A stretch of 64,000 nucleotides of DNA from Henricia sp. BOLD:AAB3569 (GCA_037783545.1 JBBELK010001393.1:92605-156604), one strand, 5' to 3'. Counted from the first letter of the stretch, positions 19,662 through 32,800 are shown. Numbers and translations are program-made. Notes: generated by a model not told the origin, from the sequence alone.

Positions 19662-21488
19662 TTAGCCTTGTCCAAGGCTATGAAATTGTGTGAATTCGTA
19701 TAGAATTTGCCTGTATGCTATGCAGCGAAAGTGCGCCATCGCGCGGTGAATTGTAGCCAACTGCAAAATAGTCTGGTTACCAAAATATCTTGATCGAAAT
19801 CCTGACTTCTCGGGCGCGAGGCTGTATCATAGCCTTGTTCTTTCTGTATTCGATGTGTTTTATGGGCGGGGACTCTTTGTGCAAATTTTTCGAACAGAGC
19901 ACCGAGACGCGAAAGCTCATTGGCTAACGGTTGTTTGGACAGAACAATACGGTGCCGTTTGAAAAATAGCAGATTTTCCGTACGTATAGCCTATACCCAG
20001 TTGGTAAGTTCACAAACACGTCATACCTTTACAGAAAATATGTGAGGGATATCTTCTGGTCTTCGTGAAAGTCATCAATTTGCAATTTGTAGGCTGCATA
20101 ATTCAAACTACCGTTGATTTCTTCAGTTGTAACACTACGTGTGATGTCGCCATAATTGCATCAGACAGGCCTACATATACACTACACATAATGGCACACA
20201 GGGCACTACGTTTGCCATACGTGCCATAATTAACGTACTACAACAACAACAACACTACACATGTACGACGTACGTTTATGCTTGCAAACCGGTCACAACG
20301 AACCATTTGACCCGAGTAATGAGCTCTGATTGGATGTTATGTAAGATATGAATATTTATAAGCACTCGGGTTTCGCATAAGTAATTGCGTCGGATTTCGA
20401 ACGCAGATATAAAGAAACACATAACAAATCGAATACAGAAAGAACAAGGCTATGATACAGCCTCGCCCGAGAAGTCCGGATTCAGACCAAGATATTTTGG
20501 TAACCAGACTATTTTGCAGTTGGCTACAATTCACCGCGCGATGGCGCACTTTCGCTGCATAGCATACAGGCAAATAGACTGGTTCCCGTGACACATATTC
20601 CACACAGGAGAATATAAGGACAGGTAAAGGGCGCTTCATATTGATCTGTAATTGGTCGTCTTTGCGCGTGCGCATTGTGTTTTTTATATTTAAAAATTGG
20701 CCAAGTCCTTTGCTTTAGGCAATGTACTTTATTTACATAATTGGATATGTTGGACACGCACGGCCAAGTTACAAATGTCAATTCAAAATCTGCGCACTTA
20801 CTAAAAATATAAAAATAATAATAACCACGTGAAGGGCAGAATTCTCCCCGTAATGGCTGCCCTTTACCGATCCCTATATTTTCGCAATAAGCGAACCAAT
20901 ATATAGGGATCGGGAACCAATCTAACAGGCAAATTCTTCACGGATTCACACAATTTCATACATAGCCTTAGATTGGTTCCCGATCCCTATAGATTGGTTC
21001 GCTTATTGCGAAAATATAGGGATCGGTAAAGGGCGGCCATGACGGGCAGAATTCTGCCCGTCACGTGGTTATTATTATAAGTGCGCAGATTTTGCGTTGA
21101 CATTTGTAACTTGGCCGTGCGTGTCGAACATATCCAATTATGTAAATAAAGTACATTGCCTAAAGCAAAGGGCTTGGCCAATTTTTAAATATAAAAAACA
21201 CAATGCGCACGCGCAAAGACGACCAATTACAGATCAAGATGAAGCGCCCTTTACCTGTCCTTATATTCTCCTGTGTGGAATATGTGGACGGGAACCAGTC
21301 TAACATAGCCTTGGACAAGGCTATAGCCTCGCCCGAGAAGTCAGGATTCAGACCAAGATATTTTGGTAACCAGACTATTTTGCAGTTGGCTACAATTCAC
21401 CGCGCGATGGCGCACTTTCGCTGCATAGCATACAGGCAAATTCTTCACGGATTCACACAATTTCATACATAGCCTTGTCCAAGGCTAA
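19662..21488. mobile_element. Complex nested foldback element
   Basis: Both outer ends carry TTAGCCTTGTCCAAGGCTA and its inverse, itself nearly palindromic. A ~190-bp end repeat occurs three times: 19662 to about 19860 (copy A), about 20410-20577 (copy B, inverted relative to A) and about 21303-21488 (copy C, inverted relative to A). Between B and C lies a separate palindrome, described next. The 3' part of copy B is displaced to 20926-20969, inside that palindrome, so one element has inserted into another. No coding frame with a recognisable domain. No clear target duplication. Confidence 0.7.
20577..21300. repeat. Long palindrome (~340-bp arms, 46-bp loop)
   Basis: 20577-20923 is the inverse of 20970-21300 with only scattered differences. 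The arms start GACTGGTTCCCG and meet around a short spacer that matches the end repeat of the surrounding element. Within the right arm, 21041-21062 is itself a perfect 22-bp palindrome (half-site GACGGGCAGAA); the left-arm equivalent has mutated. A transcript across it would fold into a long hairpin. Confidence 0.85.
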
Positions 21489-21865
21489 TGTGCATATAAA
21501 AACCATCAGAGCTTTACTTGCCTTGACAAATATACATCATTGGTAATCTCAAAAATTACAAATGTTCACAGATTTACGCATAATTTACACAATAAAAACA
21601 TGATGGCCGTAGAATACTTCCCCTGAAATGGTTTTGTCTGAAGTGCTATAGTCTTCGTCATGGGTTTTCGATTGGATAACGAGAAAATTGGCTCCGAAAC
21701 CAAAACGACAGCAAATATCTTAAAAAAATGTTATCCACGTTTAAACACTATCCTTGAATTTGATATTCCACAACAGACCAGACAGTTTCTGCTGTTTTTC
21801 ATTTTTCAGATTGCCCGAGAGCGATAAGCTCTGCGCATGCGCCACGGTGATAGCAGTGTCATATG
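21489..21865. other. Spacer with dispersed repeat copy 2
   Basis: 21531-21656 repeats 7528-7658 in the same orientation. The remainder up to the LINE tail has no recognised feature. Confidence 0.6.
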
Positions 21866-22439
21866 TTTCATTTCATTTCATTTATTATTTCTCAGGGCAA
21901 ACATGAAAGGTACAGTACACACAGATGAATATTGACATAAAACAAAACATTACATGGTAACACCCCTGAAGGATTGCCAAATGTGAACTAAATCACAATC
22001 GAGTGGCTCTTCAAATGCCGCCATGCCAACACTTAAAATACACATGTACACAATTTAAAAAAATAATACTAGGTAATTATAGGCGTTTTAAATAAATAAA
22101 TAAATACATTCTTGTACAGTTATATATGTTGAAGTATGGTTAAGTTACAAATATATTTGCTTACAGTAAAGGGGCTATGCAGGAGAGGAAGTATAAATTA
22201 ATAAATATGTAGACGGAATTCAAGTACATTTATGAAAAATCTCCTTCTTAAAAAAAACAAAAAACAAACAAACAAACAAACAAAACCAACAACCCAAAAA
22301 ACAAACAACCCAACAAACAAACAAACCCCTTTTCACTTTTTATCAGAACCTTTATTCTGAGAACAAGGATTTACAGTAAAAACATAATTACAAAATCACG
22401 ATGAAAATGCGTTTAAATTAAAATGGAGCATAAAAGTAA
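21866..22439 (-). other. LINE 3' untranslated region and tail
   Basis: Downstream of the LINE coding remnant on the minus strand. There is an AATAAA at 22356-22351. A low-complexity stretch (AAAC/AAACA on the plus strand) runs from 22252 to 22327. At 21888-21866 the minus strand reads AATAAATGAAATGAAATGAA, a pentanucleotide tail of the kind that ends many invertebrate LINEs. I take the true 3' end as about 21866. If the GTTT-type repeat is instead the tail, the element ends at about 22327 and 21866-22250 belongs to another LINE fragment. Confidence 0.5.
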
Positions 22440-25123
22440 TTAAATAAACCAAACTATCTCATCTTCGATAATCGTAAACAAAGCGTCATTATGGCTCCAT
22501 TTGTGAACAAAAGCGGTGTCATTACCTTTGAGTTTGTAGTAGTAGTGATCTATGAGAATTTTGCTTTTGATTCTGTGTGTCCACACGGTAAGTACATTCG
22601 AGAAAGTAGAACGACAGTAAAGAAAATATATGGTTGCTTTGAGGCTAATAATCAGATAATTAGCAAGGTGCACCGCCTCCTTCGCCCAAGGTTTTTCCAT
22701 CGGAAGAAGTGACCAGTAGACATCAAAGTTCTGTTTTAGTTCTGGAAGTAATCGTCGCAGTAGAGTTGTCAGCAGTCGAAGTGCGGGCTGAATGGCAGGA
22801 CATTGGACAAACAGGTGGAGAGTTGTACCTTTCGATCCACACCATCCACATTGTGGGGATATTAGGGGGTTAATGTGATGCAATACAGTACAGTTTGGCA
22901 GGATGTTATGTAACAAGCGGAACTGAATGTGTCCCTCCCTCTTGGAGGTAGGCAGACTGTAGATCGCCTTCCAAGGTATTTTCCTGTCCAGGGGGATGAC
23001 TCCTTCTTTATGCCAGTGGGTGAGAACTGAGGACTGAAGAGAGTTTAACTGATCATTGATGATTTTATACAAGGTCTTGGATGGCGCACTGGTCACGTTA
23101 ATATCGGGAGGAACATGAATTTCCAGAGGGAGATCGGAGAGTGGAGGCAGAGGTTGTAGATGCAATGGTGACAGTTTGTATCCGGTAATGCCGAAGAGGT
23201 CAGGGAAGATGAGGCTGATGGCACTCTGCACTCTTTGTAAGTCAGCCTGGATCAATCTTGTCGATATTCGGTGAAGCGTGTTGTCCTTAGTCAGGCTCTC
23301 TGCGCAGTTCCATTGTCCTGTGTCGGCATTGATGAGATGGGCAATAGTTCTTATTCCACAGGAAGTGAGGCGGGAAGAGAGAAGGCGGTCTGCACCGTTT
23401 GCTTTAAGGTAAGCAGATTTAAGCGGCAAATTAAGAATAAAATGGTAGGAGTTTGACGGTACCGCAATTTAAGCTCCCGAAATGATCCAAGCACGTGCAA
23501 TACTAGCATAAGAAGCAGGGAGGTGAACCATCGATTTTAGGTCTGGTTCCAAAAGGAAAAACTGATCGTCAAAGTTCAAGTTTTGGTATGAACGGAGGAA
23601 ATATCTGAGTAAATCAAAGTATCTATGGGGGGAGCTCATGAGAAATCTCTGGATGGTGGAGAAACGGTAAGTTAAAGCACGTGCATGGAGACAGGTAAGG
23701 CCTATACCACCTCTTTCAAGAGGTTGAAAAAGAATATCTTGTCTGAGCCAGTGTCTTCCATTGGACCATACAAAATTAGTAAGTTTCTTCTGGAGCTCAT
23801 CGAGAGTGTTTCCTGGAGGGTTTAGTACTGCAAGAATGTGAAGTATTTTCGATGTCGCAAGCTGATTAGCAACCATGTGCCTTTCCTCTGTAGGAGAGGA
23901 ACTTTGACAGTCCAATCCAGCGTGAAAGAACTTTGTCAAGTTTATCTTTGCATTCATTCCAATTTCTGTGCAAAAAACTTAGATTGTTACCAAGATAAAC
24001 TCCGAGAAACATGAGGCCTTGATTATTCCACTCAAAGGGGAGGGGCTTGTCGTCTCTATTAGTCCAAGCTCCGACCCATAGTCCTTGGGATTTAACTTCG
24101 TTAATACAAGCTGCGGAACAATCAGAATATGATTTAAGTATCGTCTCAACTGTTTTAAAACCGGTGTTATTTGAAAAGAAAATGGTGATATCGTCTGCAT
24201 AGGCAGACGTAACAACTGGAACGTTAAAAGTAGGTAACTTTAGGGCAGCAGTAGAAAGTTTGTTTCTGAGAGTGTGTAACAGAGGCAATAGCAATACAAT
24301 ACAATAATCCAGATAGAGGGCATCCTTGCCGTATTCCTTTTTGAAAGGAAAATGGAGCAGTAACTGAACCACAAACTTTAATTAAACTTTGATTATCAGT
24401 GTAAAGAAGTTTAACATAATCTATAAATTTATCACCAAAGTTCATTTTTTTTAGGACTTTAAAAAGATAGTTATGGTCGACATTATCAAATGCCTTTTTC
24501 TGATCCAGATTTATAATGGCCAAAGGCTCGTCAGCAATGTTAGCATACATTATGGAATCCTTAATTAAATTAACATTGTCATGAATAGACCGACCAGGAA
24601 TATTATAACTTTGGTCGTGATGAATTACGTCACCTATTACATGTTTAAGTCTGTTAGCCATGACTTTAGCAATAATTTTATAGTCCACATTGAGCAAGGA
24701 AATAGGACGCCAGTTGCCTATTTCAAGTAAGTCACCTTTTTTGGGTAGTAGGGTAATGACACCCCTTCGACATGAAAAGGGAAGAGAATGGTTAAGAACA
24801 GAAAAATGAAAAACAGAAAGTATGTCATCTTTGAGAATATCCCAGAAGGTCTGGAAAAATTCCGCTGTTAGCCCATCAAGGCCTGGAGACTTATCTTTAT
24901 TCAATTGTTTCACAACCAGGTCAAGTTCATCAAAGGTGATCTGTTCGTCACAAGAGCGAGCATCATCCGAAGTAAGAGTAGGAAGATCTTCTGATAGAAA
25001 ATCAAAAGATGCATCATTGGTTTGGGCTTGACTGTATAAATTCTTGTAAAAGTTACGGATGTGATTTTTTATTTCCGTAGGATTTTCAGTTAAGACACCC
25101 GAAGAAAGTCGTATTTTGTGACA
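22440..25123 (-). pseudogene. Tx1/L1-clade LINE reverse transcriptase, 5'-truncated and broken
   Basis: Remnant of the large ORF of a non-LTR retrotransposon. Reading from 25120 down, the finger/palm region shows SPGLDGLTAEF, LLPKKGDLLEIGNWRPISLL, the first catalytic Asp in INLDQKKAFD, and GIRQGCPLS. The catalytic YADD box is at 24201-24190. Then come the thumb and a long C-terminal region with a Cys-His knuckle, CGWCG...LHLFVQC (about 22850-22790). The upstream endonuclease domain is missing: sequence changes to satellite at 25123/25124. The frame is broken three times, by a shift near 24265-24300 (before YADD), a second shift near 23880-23915, and an in-frame TAA at 23471-23469. It cannot encode an active enzyme. 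The order of motifs and the C-terminal knuckle indicate the L1/Tx1 group. Confidence 0.9.
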
Positions 25124-25672
25124 GTAACCACGTAGCCGAGCTCCGTTTTCCATAAACTCTGAAATTTCTCGGCCATTTCCCAGCGAAAATCTGTCCATTT
25201 TGCATGACAAGTGCGGAATATATACAGTTTGGAGCATGCAAAATTTGAAGTTCGTTGGAAAATTCCTTGATTTCCAAACTTGCCGGCATTTGGGACACAC
25301 TTTGACCAAATTCCCGTCACAATCTGGGGTGATTCAACGGCCGTACAAATGTACACCAGCGCAGCGCAGGGTGTCCCAACAGCCACGGTTAGGAGAGTAA
25401 CCACGTAGCCGAGCTCCGTTTTCCCTACATCCTTAAATTTCTCTGCCATTTCCAAGCGAAAATCTGTCAATTTTGCATGACAAGTGCGGAATATATACAG
25501 TTTGGAGCATGCAAAATTTGAAGTTCGTTGGAAAATTCCTTGATTTCCAAATTTGCCGGCATTTGGGACACACTTTGACCAAATTCCCGTCACAATCTGG
25601 GGCGAGTCAACGGCCGTCCAAAGGTACACCTGGGCAGCGCAGGGTGTCCCAACAGCCACGGTTAGGGGAGTA

Positions 25673-27308
25673 ACCACGTAGCCGAGCTCCGTATTCCCTA
25701 CATCCTTAAATTTCTCCACCATTTCCCAGCGAAAATCTGTCAATCTTGCATGACAAGTGCAGAATATATACAGTTTGGAGCATGCAAAATTTGAAGTTCG
25801 TTCGAAAATTCCTTGATTTCCAAATTTGCCGGCATTTGGGACACACTTTGACCAAATTCCCGTCACAATCTGGGGCGAGTCAACGGCCGTCCAAAGGTAC
25901 ACCTGCGCAGCGCAGGGTGTCCCAACAGCCACGGTTAGGGGAGTAACCACGTAGCCGAGCTCCGTTTTCCCTACATCCTTAAATTTCTCTGCCATTTCCC
26001 AGCGAAAATCTGTCAATTTTGCATGACAAGTGCGGAATATATACAGTTTGGAGCATGCAAAATTTGAAGTTCGTTGGAAAATTCCTTGATTTCCAAATTT
26101 GCCGGCATTTGAGACACACTTTGACCAAATTCCCGTCACAACCTGGGGCGAGTCAACGGCCGTCCAAAGGTACACCTGCGCAGCGCAGGGTGTCCCAACA
26201 GCCACGGTTAGGGGAGTAACCACGTAGCCGAGCTCCGTTTTCCCTACATCCTTAAATTTATCTGCCATTTCCCAGCGAAAATCTGTCAATTTTGCATGAC
26301 AAGTGCGGAATATATACAGTTTGGAGCATGCACAATTTGCAGTTCGTTGGAAAATTCCTTGATTTCCAAATTTGCCGGCATTTGGGACACACTTTGACCA
26401 AATTCCCGTCACAATCTGGGGCGAGTCAACGGCCGTCCAAAGGTACACCTGGGCAGCGCAGGGTGTCCCAACAGCCACGGTTAGGGGAGTAACCACGTAG
26501 CCGAGCTCCGTTTTCCCTACATCCTTAAATTTCTCTGCCATTTCCCAGCGAAAATCTGTCAATTTTGCATGACAAGTGCAGAATATATACAGTTTGGAGC
26601 ATGCAAAATTTGAAGTTCGTTCGAAAATTCCTTGATTTCCAAATTTGCCGGCATTTGGGACACACTTTGACCAAATTCCCGTCACAATCTGGGGCGAGTC
26701 AACGGCCGTCCAAAGGTACACCTGCGCAGCGCAGGGTGTCCCAACAGCCACGGTTAGGGGAGTAACACGTAGCCGAGCTCCGTTTTCCCTACATCCTTAA
26801 ATTTCTCTGCCATTTCCCAGCGAAAATCTGTCAATTTTGCATGACAAGTGTGGAATATATACAGTTTGGAGCATGCAAAATTTGAAGTTCGTTGGAAAAT
26901 TCCTTGATTTCCAAATTTGCCGGCATTTGAGACACACTTTGACCAAATTCCCGTCACAACCTGGGGCGAGTCAACGGCCGTCCAAAGGTACACCTGCGCA
27001 GCGCAGGGTGTCCCAACAGCCACGGTTAGGGGAGTAACCACGTAGCCGAGCTCCGTTTTCCCTACATCCTTAAATTTCTCTGCCATTTCCCAGCGAAAAT
27101 CTGTCAATTTTGCATGACAAGTGCGGAATATATACAGTTTGGAGCATGCACAATTTGCAGTTCGTTGGAAAATTCCTTGATTTCCAAATTTGCCGGCATT
27201 TGGGACACACTTTGACCAAATTCCCGTCACAATCTGGGGTGAGTCAACGGCCGTCCAAAGGTACTCCTGCGCAGCGCAGGGTGTCCCAACAGCCACGGTT
27301 AGGGGTGT
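25673..27308 (-). repeat. Trimeric higher-order repeat (819 bp), two copies
   Basis: Monomer variants recur with a three-monomer offset. The GTGCAGAATATA plus TTCGTTCGAAAATT variant is at about 25757 and 26576. The GCATTTGAGACACAC variant is at about 26105 and 26924. The CATGCACAATTTGCAG variant is at about 26328 and 27146. The second copy is one base shorter because of AGTAACACG at about 26760, which closes the long frame there. Confidence 0.75.
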
Positions 27309-28202
27309 AACCACGTAGCCGAGCTCCGTTTTCCCTACATCCTTAAATTTCTCTGCCATTTCCTAGCGAAAATCTGTCAATTTTGCATGACAAGTGCGGA
27401 ATATATACAGTTTGGAGCATGCAAAATTTGAAGTTCGTTGGAAAAATTCCTTGATTTCCAAATTTGCCGGCATTTGGGAAACACTTTGACCACATTCCCG
27501 TCACAATCTGGGGCGAGTCAACGGCCGTCCAAAGGTACACCTGCGCAGCGCAGGGTGTCCCAACAGCCACGGTTAGGGGAGTAACCACGTAGCCGAGCTC
27601 CGTTTTCCCTAAACTCTGAAATTTCTCGGCCATTTCCAAGCGAAAATCTGTCAATTTTGCATGACAAGTGCGGAATATATACAGTTTGGAGCATGCAAAA
27701 TTTGACGTTCGTTGGAAAATTCCTTGATTTCCAAATTTGCCGGCATTTGGGTCACACTTTGACCAAATTCCCGTCACAATCTGGGGCGAGTCAACGGCCG
27801 TACAAATGTACACCAGCGCAGCGCAGGGTGTCCCAACAGCCACGGTTAGGGGAGTAACCACGTAGCCGAGCTCCGTTTTCCCTAAACTCTGACATTTCTC
27901 GGCCATTTCCCAGCGAAAATCTGTCAATTTTGCATGACAAGTGCGGAATATATACAGTTTGGAGCATGCAAAATTTGAAGTTCGTTGGAAAATTCCTTGA
28001 TTTCCAAATTTGCCGGCATTTGGGACACACTTTGACCAAATTCCCGTCACAATCTGGGGCGAGTCAACGGCCGTCCAAAGGTACACCTGCGCAGCGCAGG
28101 GTGTCCCAACAGCCACGGTTAGGGGAGTAACCACGTAGCCGAGCTCCGTTTTCCCTACATCCTTACATTTCTCTGCCATTTCCCAGCGAAAATCTGTCAA
28201 TT

Positions 28203-29840
28203 TTGCATGACAAGTGCGGAATATATACAGTTTGGAGCATGCAAAATTTGAAGTTCGTTGGAAAATTCCTTGATTTCCAAATTTGCCGGCATTTGGGACA
28301 CACTTTGACCAAATTCCCGTCACAATCTGGGGCGAGTCAACGGCCGTCCAAAGGTACACCTGCGCAGCGCAGGGTGTCCCAACAGCCACGGTTAGGGGAG
28401 TAACCACGTAGCCGAGCTCCGTTTTCCCTACATCCTTAAATTTCTCTGCCATTTCACAGCGAAAATCTGTCAATTTTGCATGACAAGTGCGGAATATATA
28501 CAGTTTGGAGCTTTCCAAATTTGAAGTTCGTTGGAAAATTCCTTGATTTCCAAATTTGCCGGCATTTGGGTCACACTTTGACCAAATTCCCGTCACAATC
28601 TGGGGCGAGTCAACGGCCGTACAAATGTACACCAGCGCAGCGCAGGGTGTCCCAACAGCCACGGTTAGGGGAGTAACCACGTAGCCGAGCTCCGTTTTCC
28701 CTAAACTCTGAAATTTCTCGGCCATTTCCCAGCGAAAATCTGTCAATTTTGCATGACAAGTGCGGAATATATACAGTTTGGAGCATGCACAATTTGAAGT
28801 TCGTTGGAAAATTCCTTGATTTCTAAATTTGCCTGCATTTGGGACACACTTTGACCAAATTCCCGTCACAATCTGGGGTGAGTCAACGGCCGTACAAATG
28901 TACACCAGCGCAGCGCAGGGTGTCCCAACAGCCACGGTTAGGGAGTAACCACGTAGCCGAGCTCCGTTTTCCCTAAACTCTGACATTTCTCGGCCATTTC
29001 CCAGCGAAAATCTGTCAATTTTGCATGACAAGTGCGGAATATATACAGTTTGGAGCATGCAAAATTTGAAGTTCGTTGGAAAATTCCTTGATTTCTAAAT
29101 TTGCCTGCATTTGGGACACACTTTGACCAAATTCCCGTCACAATCTGGGGTGAGTCAACGGCCGTACAAATGTACACCAGCGCAGCGCAGGGTGTCCCAA
29201 CAGCCACGGTTAGGGGAGTAACCACGTAGCCGAGCTCCGTTTTCCCTAAACTCTGAAATTTCTCGGCCATTTCCCAGCGAAAATCTGTCAATTTTGCATG
29301 ACAAGTGCGGAATATATACAGTTTGGAGCATGCAAAATTTGAAGTTCGTTGGAAAATTCCTTGATTTCCAAATTTGCCGGCATTTGGGACACACTTTGAC
29401 CAAATTCCCGTCACAATCTGGGGCGAGTCAACGGCCGTCCAAAGGTACACCTGCGCAGCGCAGGGTGTCCCAACAGCCACGGTTAGGGGAGTAACCACGT
29501 AGCCGAGCTCCGTTTTCCCTACATCCTTAAATTTCTCTGCCATTTCACAGCGAAAATCTGTCAATTTTGCATGACAAGTGCGGAATATATACAGTTTGGA
29601 GCTTTCCAAATTTGAAGTTCGTTGGAAAATTCCTTGATTTCCAAATTTGCCGGCATTTGGGTCACACTTTGACCAAATTCCCGTCACAATCTGGGGCGAG
29701 TCAACGGCCGTACAAATGTACACCAGCGCAGCGCAGGGTGTCCCAACAGCCACGGTTAGGGGAGTAACCACGTAGCCGAGCTCCGTTTTCCCTAAACTCT
29801 GAAATTTCTCGGCCATTTCCCAGCGAAAATCTGTCAATTT
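28203..29840 (-). repeat. Tetramer-offset duplication (1,091 bp)
   Basis: A rare monomer with GAGCTTTCCAAATTTG (in place of GAGCATGCAAAATTTG) occurs at about 28509 and 29600, each preceded by matching neighbours. The offset is four monomers minus one base; the missing base is the TAGGGAGTAACC deletion near 28940. Confidence 0.6.
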
Positions 29841-32800
29841 TGCATGACAAGTGCGGAATATATACAGTTTGGAGCATGCAAAATTTGAAGTTCGTTGGAA
29901 AATTCCTTGATTTCCAAATTTGCCGGCATTTGGGACACACTTTGACCAAATTCCCGTCACAATCTGGGGTGAGTCAACGGCCGTCCAAATGTACACCTGC
30001 GCAGCGCAGGGTGTCCCAACAGCCACGGTTAGGGGAGTAACCACGTAGCCGAGCTCCGTTTTCCCTACATCCTTAAATTTCTCTGCCATTTCGCAGTGAA
30101 AATCTGTCAATTTTGCATGACAAGTGCGGAATATATACAGTTTGGAGCATGCAAAATTTGACGTTCGTTGGAAAATTCCTTGATTTCCAAATTTGCCGGC
30201 ATTTGGGTCACACTTTGACCAAATTCCCGTCACAATCTGGGGCGAGTCAACGGCCGTACAAATGTACACCAGCGCAGCGCAGGGTGTCCCAACAGCCACG
30301 GTTAGGGGAGTAACCACGTAGCCGAGCTCCGTTTTCCCTAAACTCTGACATTTCTCGGCCATTTCCCAGCGAAAATCTGTCAATTTTGCATGACAAGTGC
30401 GGAATATATACAGTTTGGAGCATGCAAAATTTGAAATTCGTTGGAAAATTCCTTGATTTCCAAATTTGCCTGCATTTGGGACACACTTTGACCAAATTCC
30501 CGTCACAATCTGGGGTGAGTCAACGGCCGTACAAATGTACACCAGCGCAGCGAAGGGTGTCCCAACAGCCACGGTTAGGGGAGTAACCACGTAGCCGAGC
30601 TCCGTTTTCCCTAAACTCTGACATTTCTCGGCCATTTCCCAGCGAAAATCTGTCAATTTTGCATGACAAGTGCGGAATATATACAGTTTGGAGCATGCAA
30701 AATTTGAAGTTCGTTGGAAAATTCCTTGATTTCCAAATTTGCCGGCATTTGGGACACACTTTGACCAAATTCCCGTCACAATCTGGGACGAGTCAACGGC
30801 CGTCCAAAGGTACACCTGCGCAGCGCAGGGTGTCCCAACAGCCACGGTTAGGGGAGTAACCACATAGCCGAGCCCCGTTTTCCCTACATCCTTAAATTTC
30901 TCTGCCATTTCCCAGCGAAAATCTGTCAATTTTGCATGACAAGTGCGGAATATATACAGTTTGGAGCATGCAAAATTTGAAGTTCGTTGGAAAATTCCTT
31001 GATTTCCAAATTTGCCGGCATTTGGGTCACACTTTGACCAAATTCCCGTCACAATCTGGGGCGAGTCAACGGCCGTACAAATGTACACTAGTGCAGCGCA
31101 GGGTGTCCCAACAGCCACGGTTAGGGGAGTAACCACGTAGCCGAGCTCCGTTTTCCCTAAACTCTGAAATTTCTCGGCCATTTCCCAGCGAAAATCTGTC
31201 AATTTTGCATGACAAGTGCGGAATATATACAGTTTATTAGAGCATGCAAAATTTGAAGTCCGTTGGAAAATTCGTTGATTTCAAAATTTGCCGGCAATTG
31301 GGACACACTTTGACCAAATTCCCGTCACAATCTGGGGCGAGTCAACGGCCGTCCAAAGGTACACTTGCGCAGCGCAGGGTGTCCCAACAGCCACGGTTAG
31401 GGGAGTAACCACATAGCCGAGCTCCGTTTTCCCTACATCCTTACATTTCTCTGCCATTTCCCAGCGAAAATCTGTCAATTTTGCATGACAAGTGCGGAAT
31501 ATATACAGTTTGGAGCATGCAAAATTTGAAGTCCATTGGAAAATTCGTTGATTTCCAAATTTGCCGGCATTTGGGACACACTTTGACCAAATTCCCGTCA
31601 CAATCTGGGGCGAGTCAACGGCCGTCCAAAGGTACACTTGCGCAGCGCAGGGTGTCCCAACAGCCACGGTTAGGGGAGTAACCACGTAGCCGAGCTCCGT
31701 TTTCCCTAAACTCTGAAATTTCTCGGCCATTTCCCAGCGAAAATCTGTCAATTTTGCATGACAAGTGCGGAATATATACAGTTTGGAGCATGCAAAATTT
31801 GAAGTCCATTGGAAAATTCGTTGATTTCCAAATTTGCCGGCATTTGGGACACACTTTGACCAAATTCCCGTCACAATCTGGGGCGAGTCAACGGCCGTCC
31901 AAAGGTACACTTGCGCAGCGCAGGGTGTCCCAACAGCCACGGTTAGGGGAGTAACCACGTAGCCGAGCTCCGTTTTCCCTACATCCTTACATTTCTCTGC
32001 CATTTCCCAGCGAAAATCTGTCAATTTTGCATGACAAGTGCGGAATATATACAGTTTGGAGCATGCAAAATTTGAAGTTCGTTGGAAAATTCCTTGATTT
32101 CCAAATTTGCCGGCATTTGGGACACACTTTGACCAAATTCCCGTCACAATCTGGGGTGAGTCAACGGCCGTCCAAATGTACACCTGCGCAGCGCAGGGTG
32201 TCCCAACAGCCACGGTTAGGGGAGTAACCACGTAGCCGAGCTCCGTTTTCCCTACATCCTTAAATTTATCTACCATTTCCCAGCGAAAATCTGTCAATTT
32301 TGCATGACAAGTGCTGAATATATACAGTTTGGAGCATGCAAGATTTGCAGTTCGTTGGAAAATTCCTTGATTTCCAAATTTGCCGGCATTTGGGACACAC
32401 TTTGACCAAATTCCCGTCACAATCTGGGGCGAGTCAACGGCCGTACAAATGTACACCAGCGCAGCGCAGGGTGTCCCAACAGCCACGGTTAGGGAAGTAA
32501 CCACGTAGCCGAGCTCCGTTTTCCCTAAACTCTGAAATTTCTCGGCCATTTCCCAGCGAAAATCTGTCAATTTTGCATGACAAGTGCGGAATATATACAG
32601 TTTAGAGCATGCAAAATTTGAAGTCCGTTGGAAAATTCGCTGATTTCCAAATTTGCCGGCATTTGGGACACACTTTGACCAAATTCCCGTCACAATCTGG
32701 GGCGAGTCAACGGCCGTCCAAAGGTACACTTGCGCAGCGCAGGGTGTCCCAACAGCCACGGTTAGGGGAGTAACCACGTAGCCGAGCTCCGTTTTCCCTA

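Noticed and set aside
22252-22327. Poly(A) tail of the LINE
   Set aside because: It is A-rich on the plus strand, so T-rich on the element's own strand; the AATAAATGAAATGAA-type tail at 21888-21866 fits better.
25251-25267. Proof of a centromere from the CENP-B-like string
   Set aside because: The essential CGGG half is missing and subfamily B lacks the TTCG; kept only as a lead.
24224-25309. Reverse transcriptase fused to a novel N-terminal domain
   Set aside because: The first ~62 codons are satellite sequence read in a frame that closes in other monomers; the join is a junction artefact of a truncated LINE.
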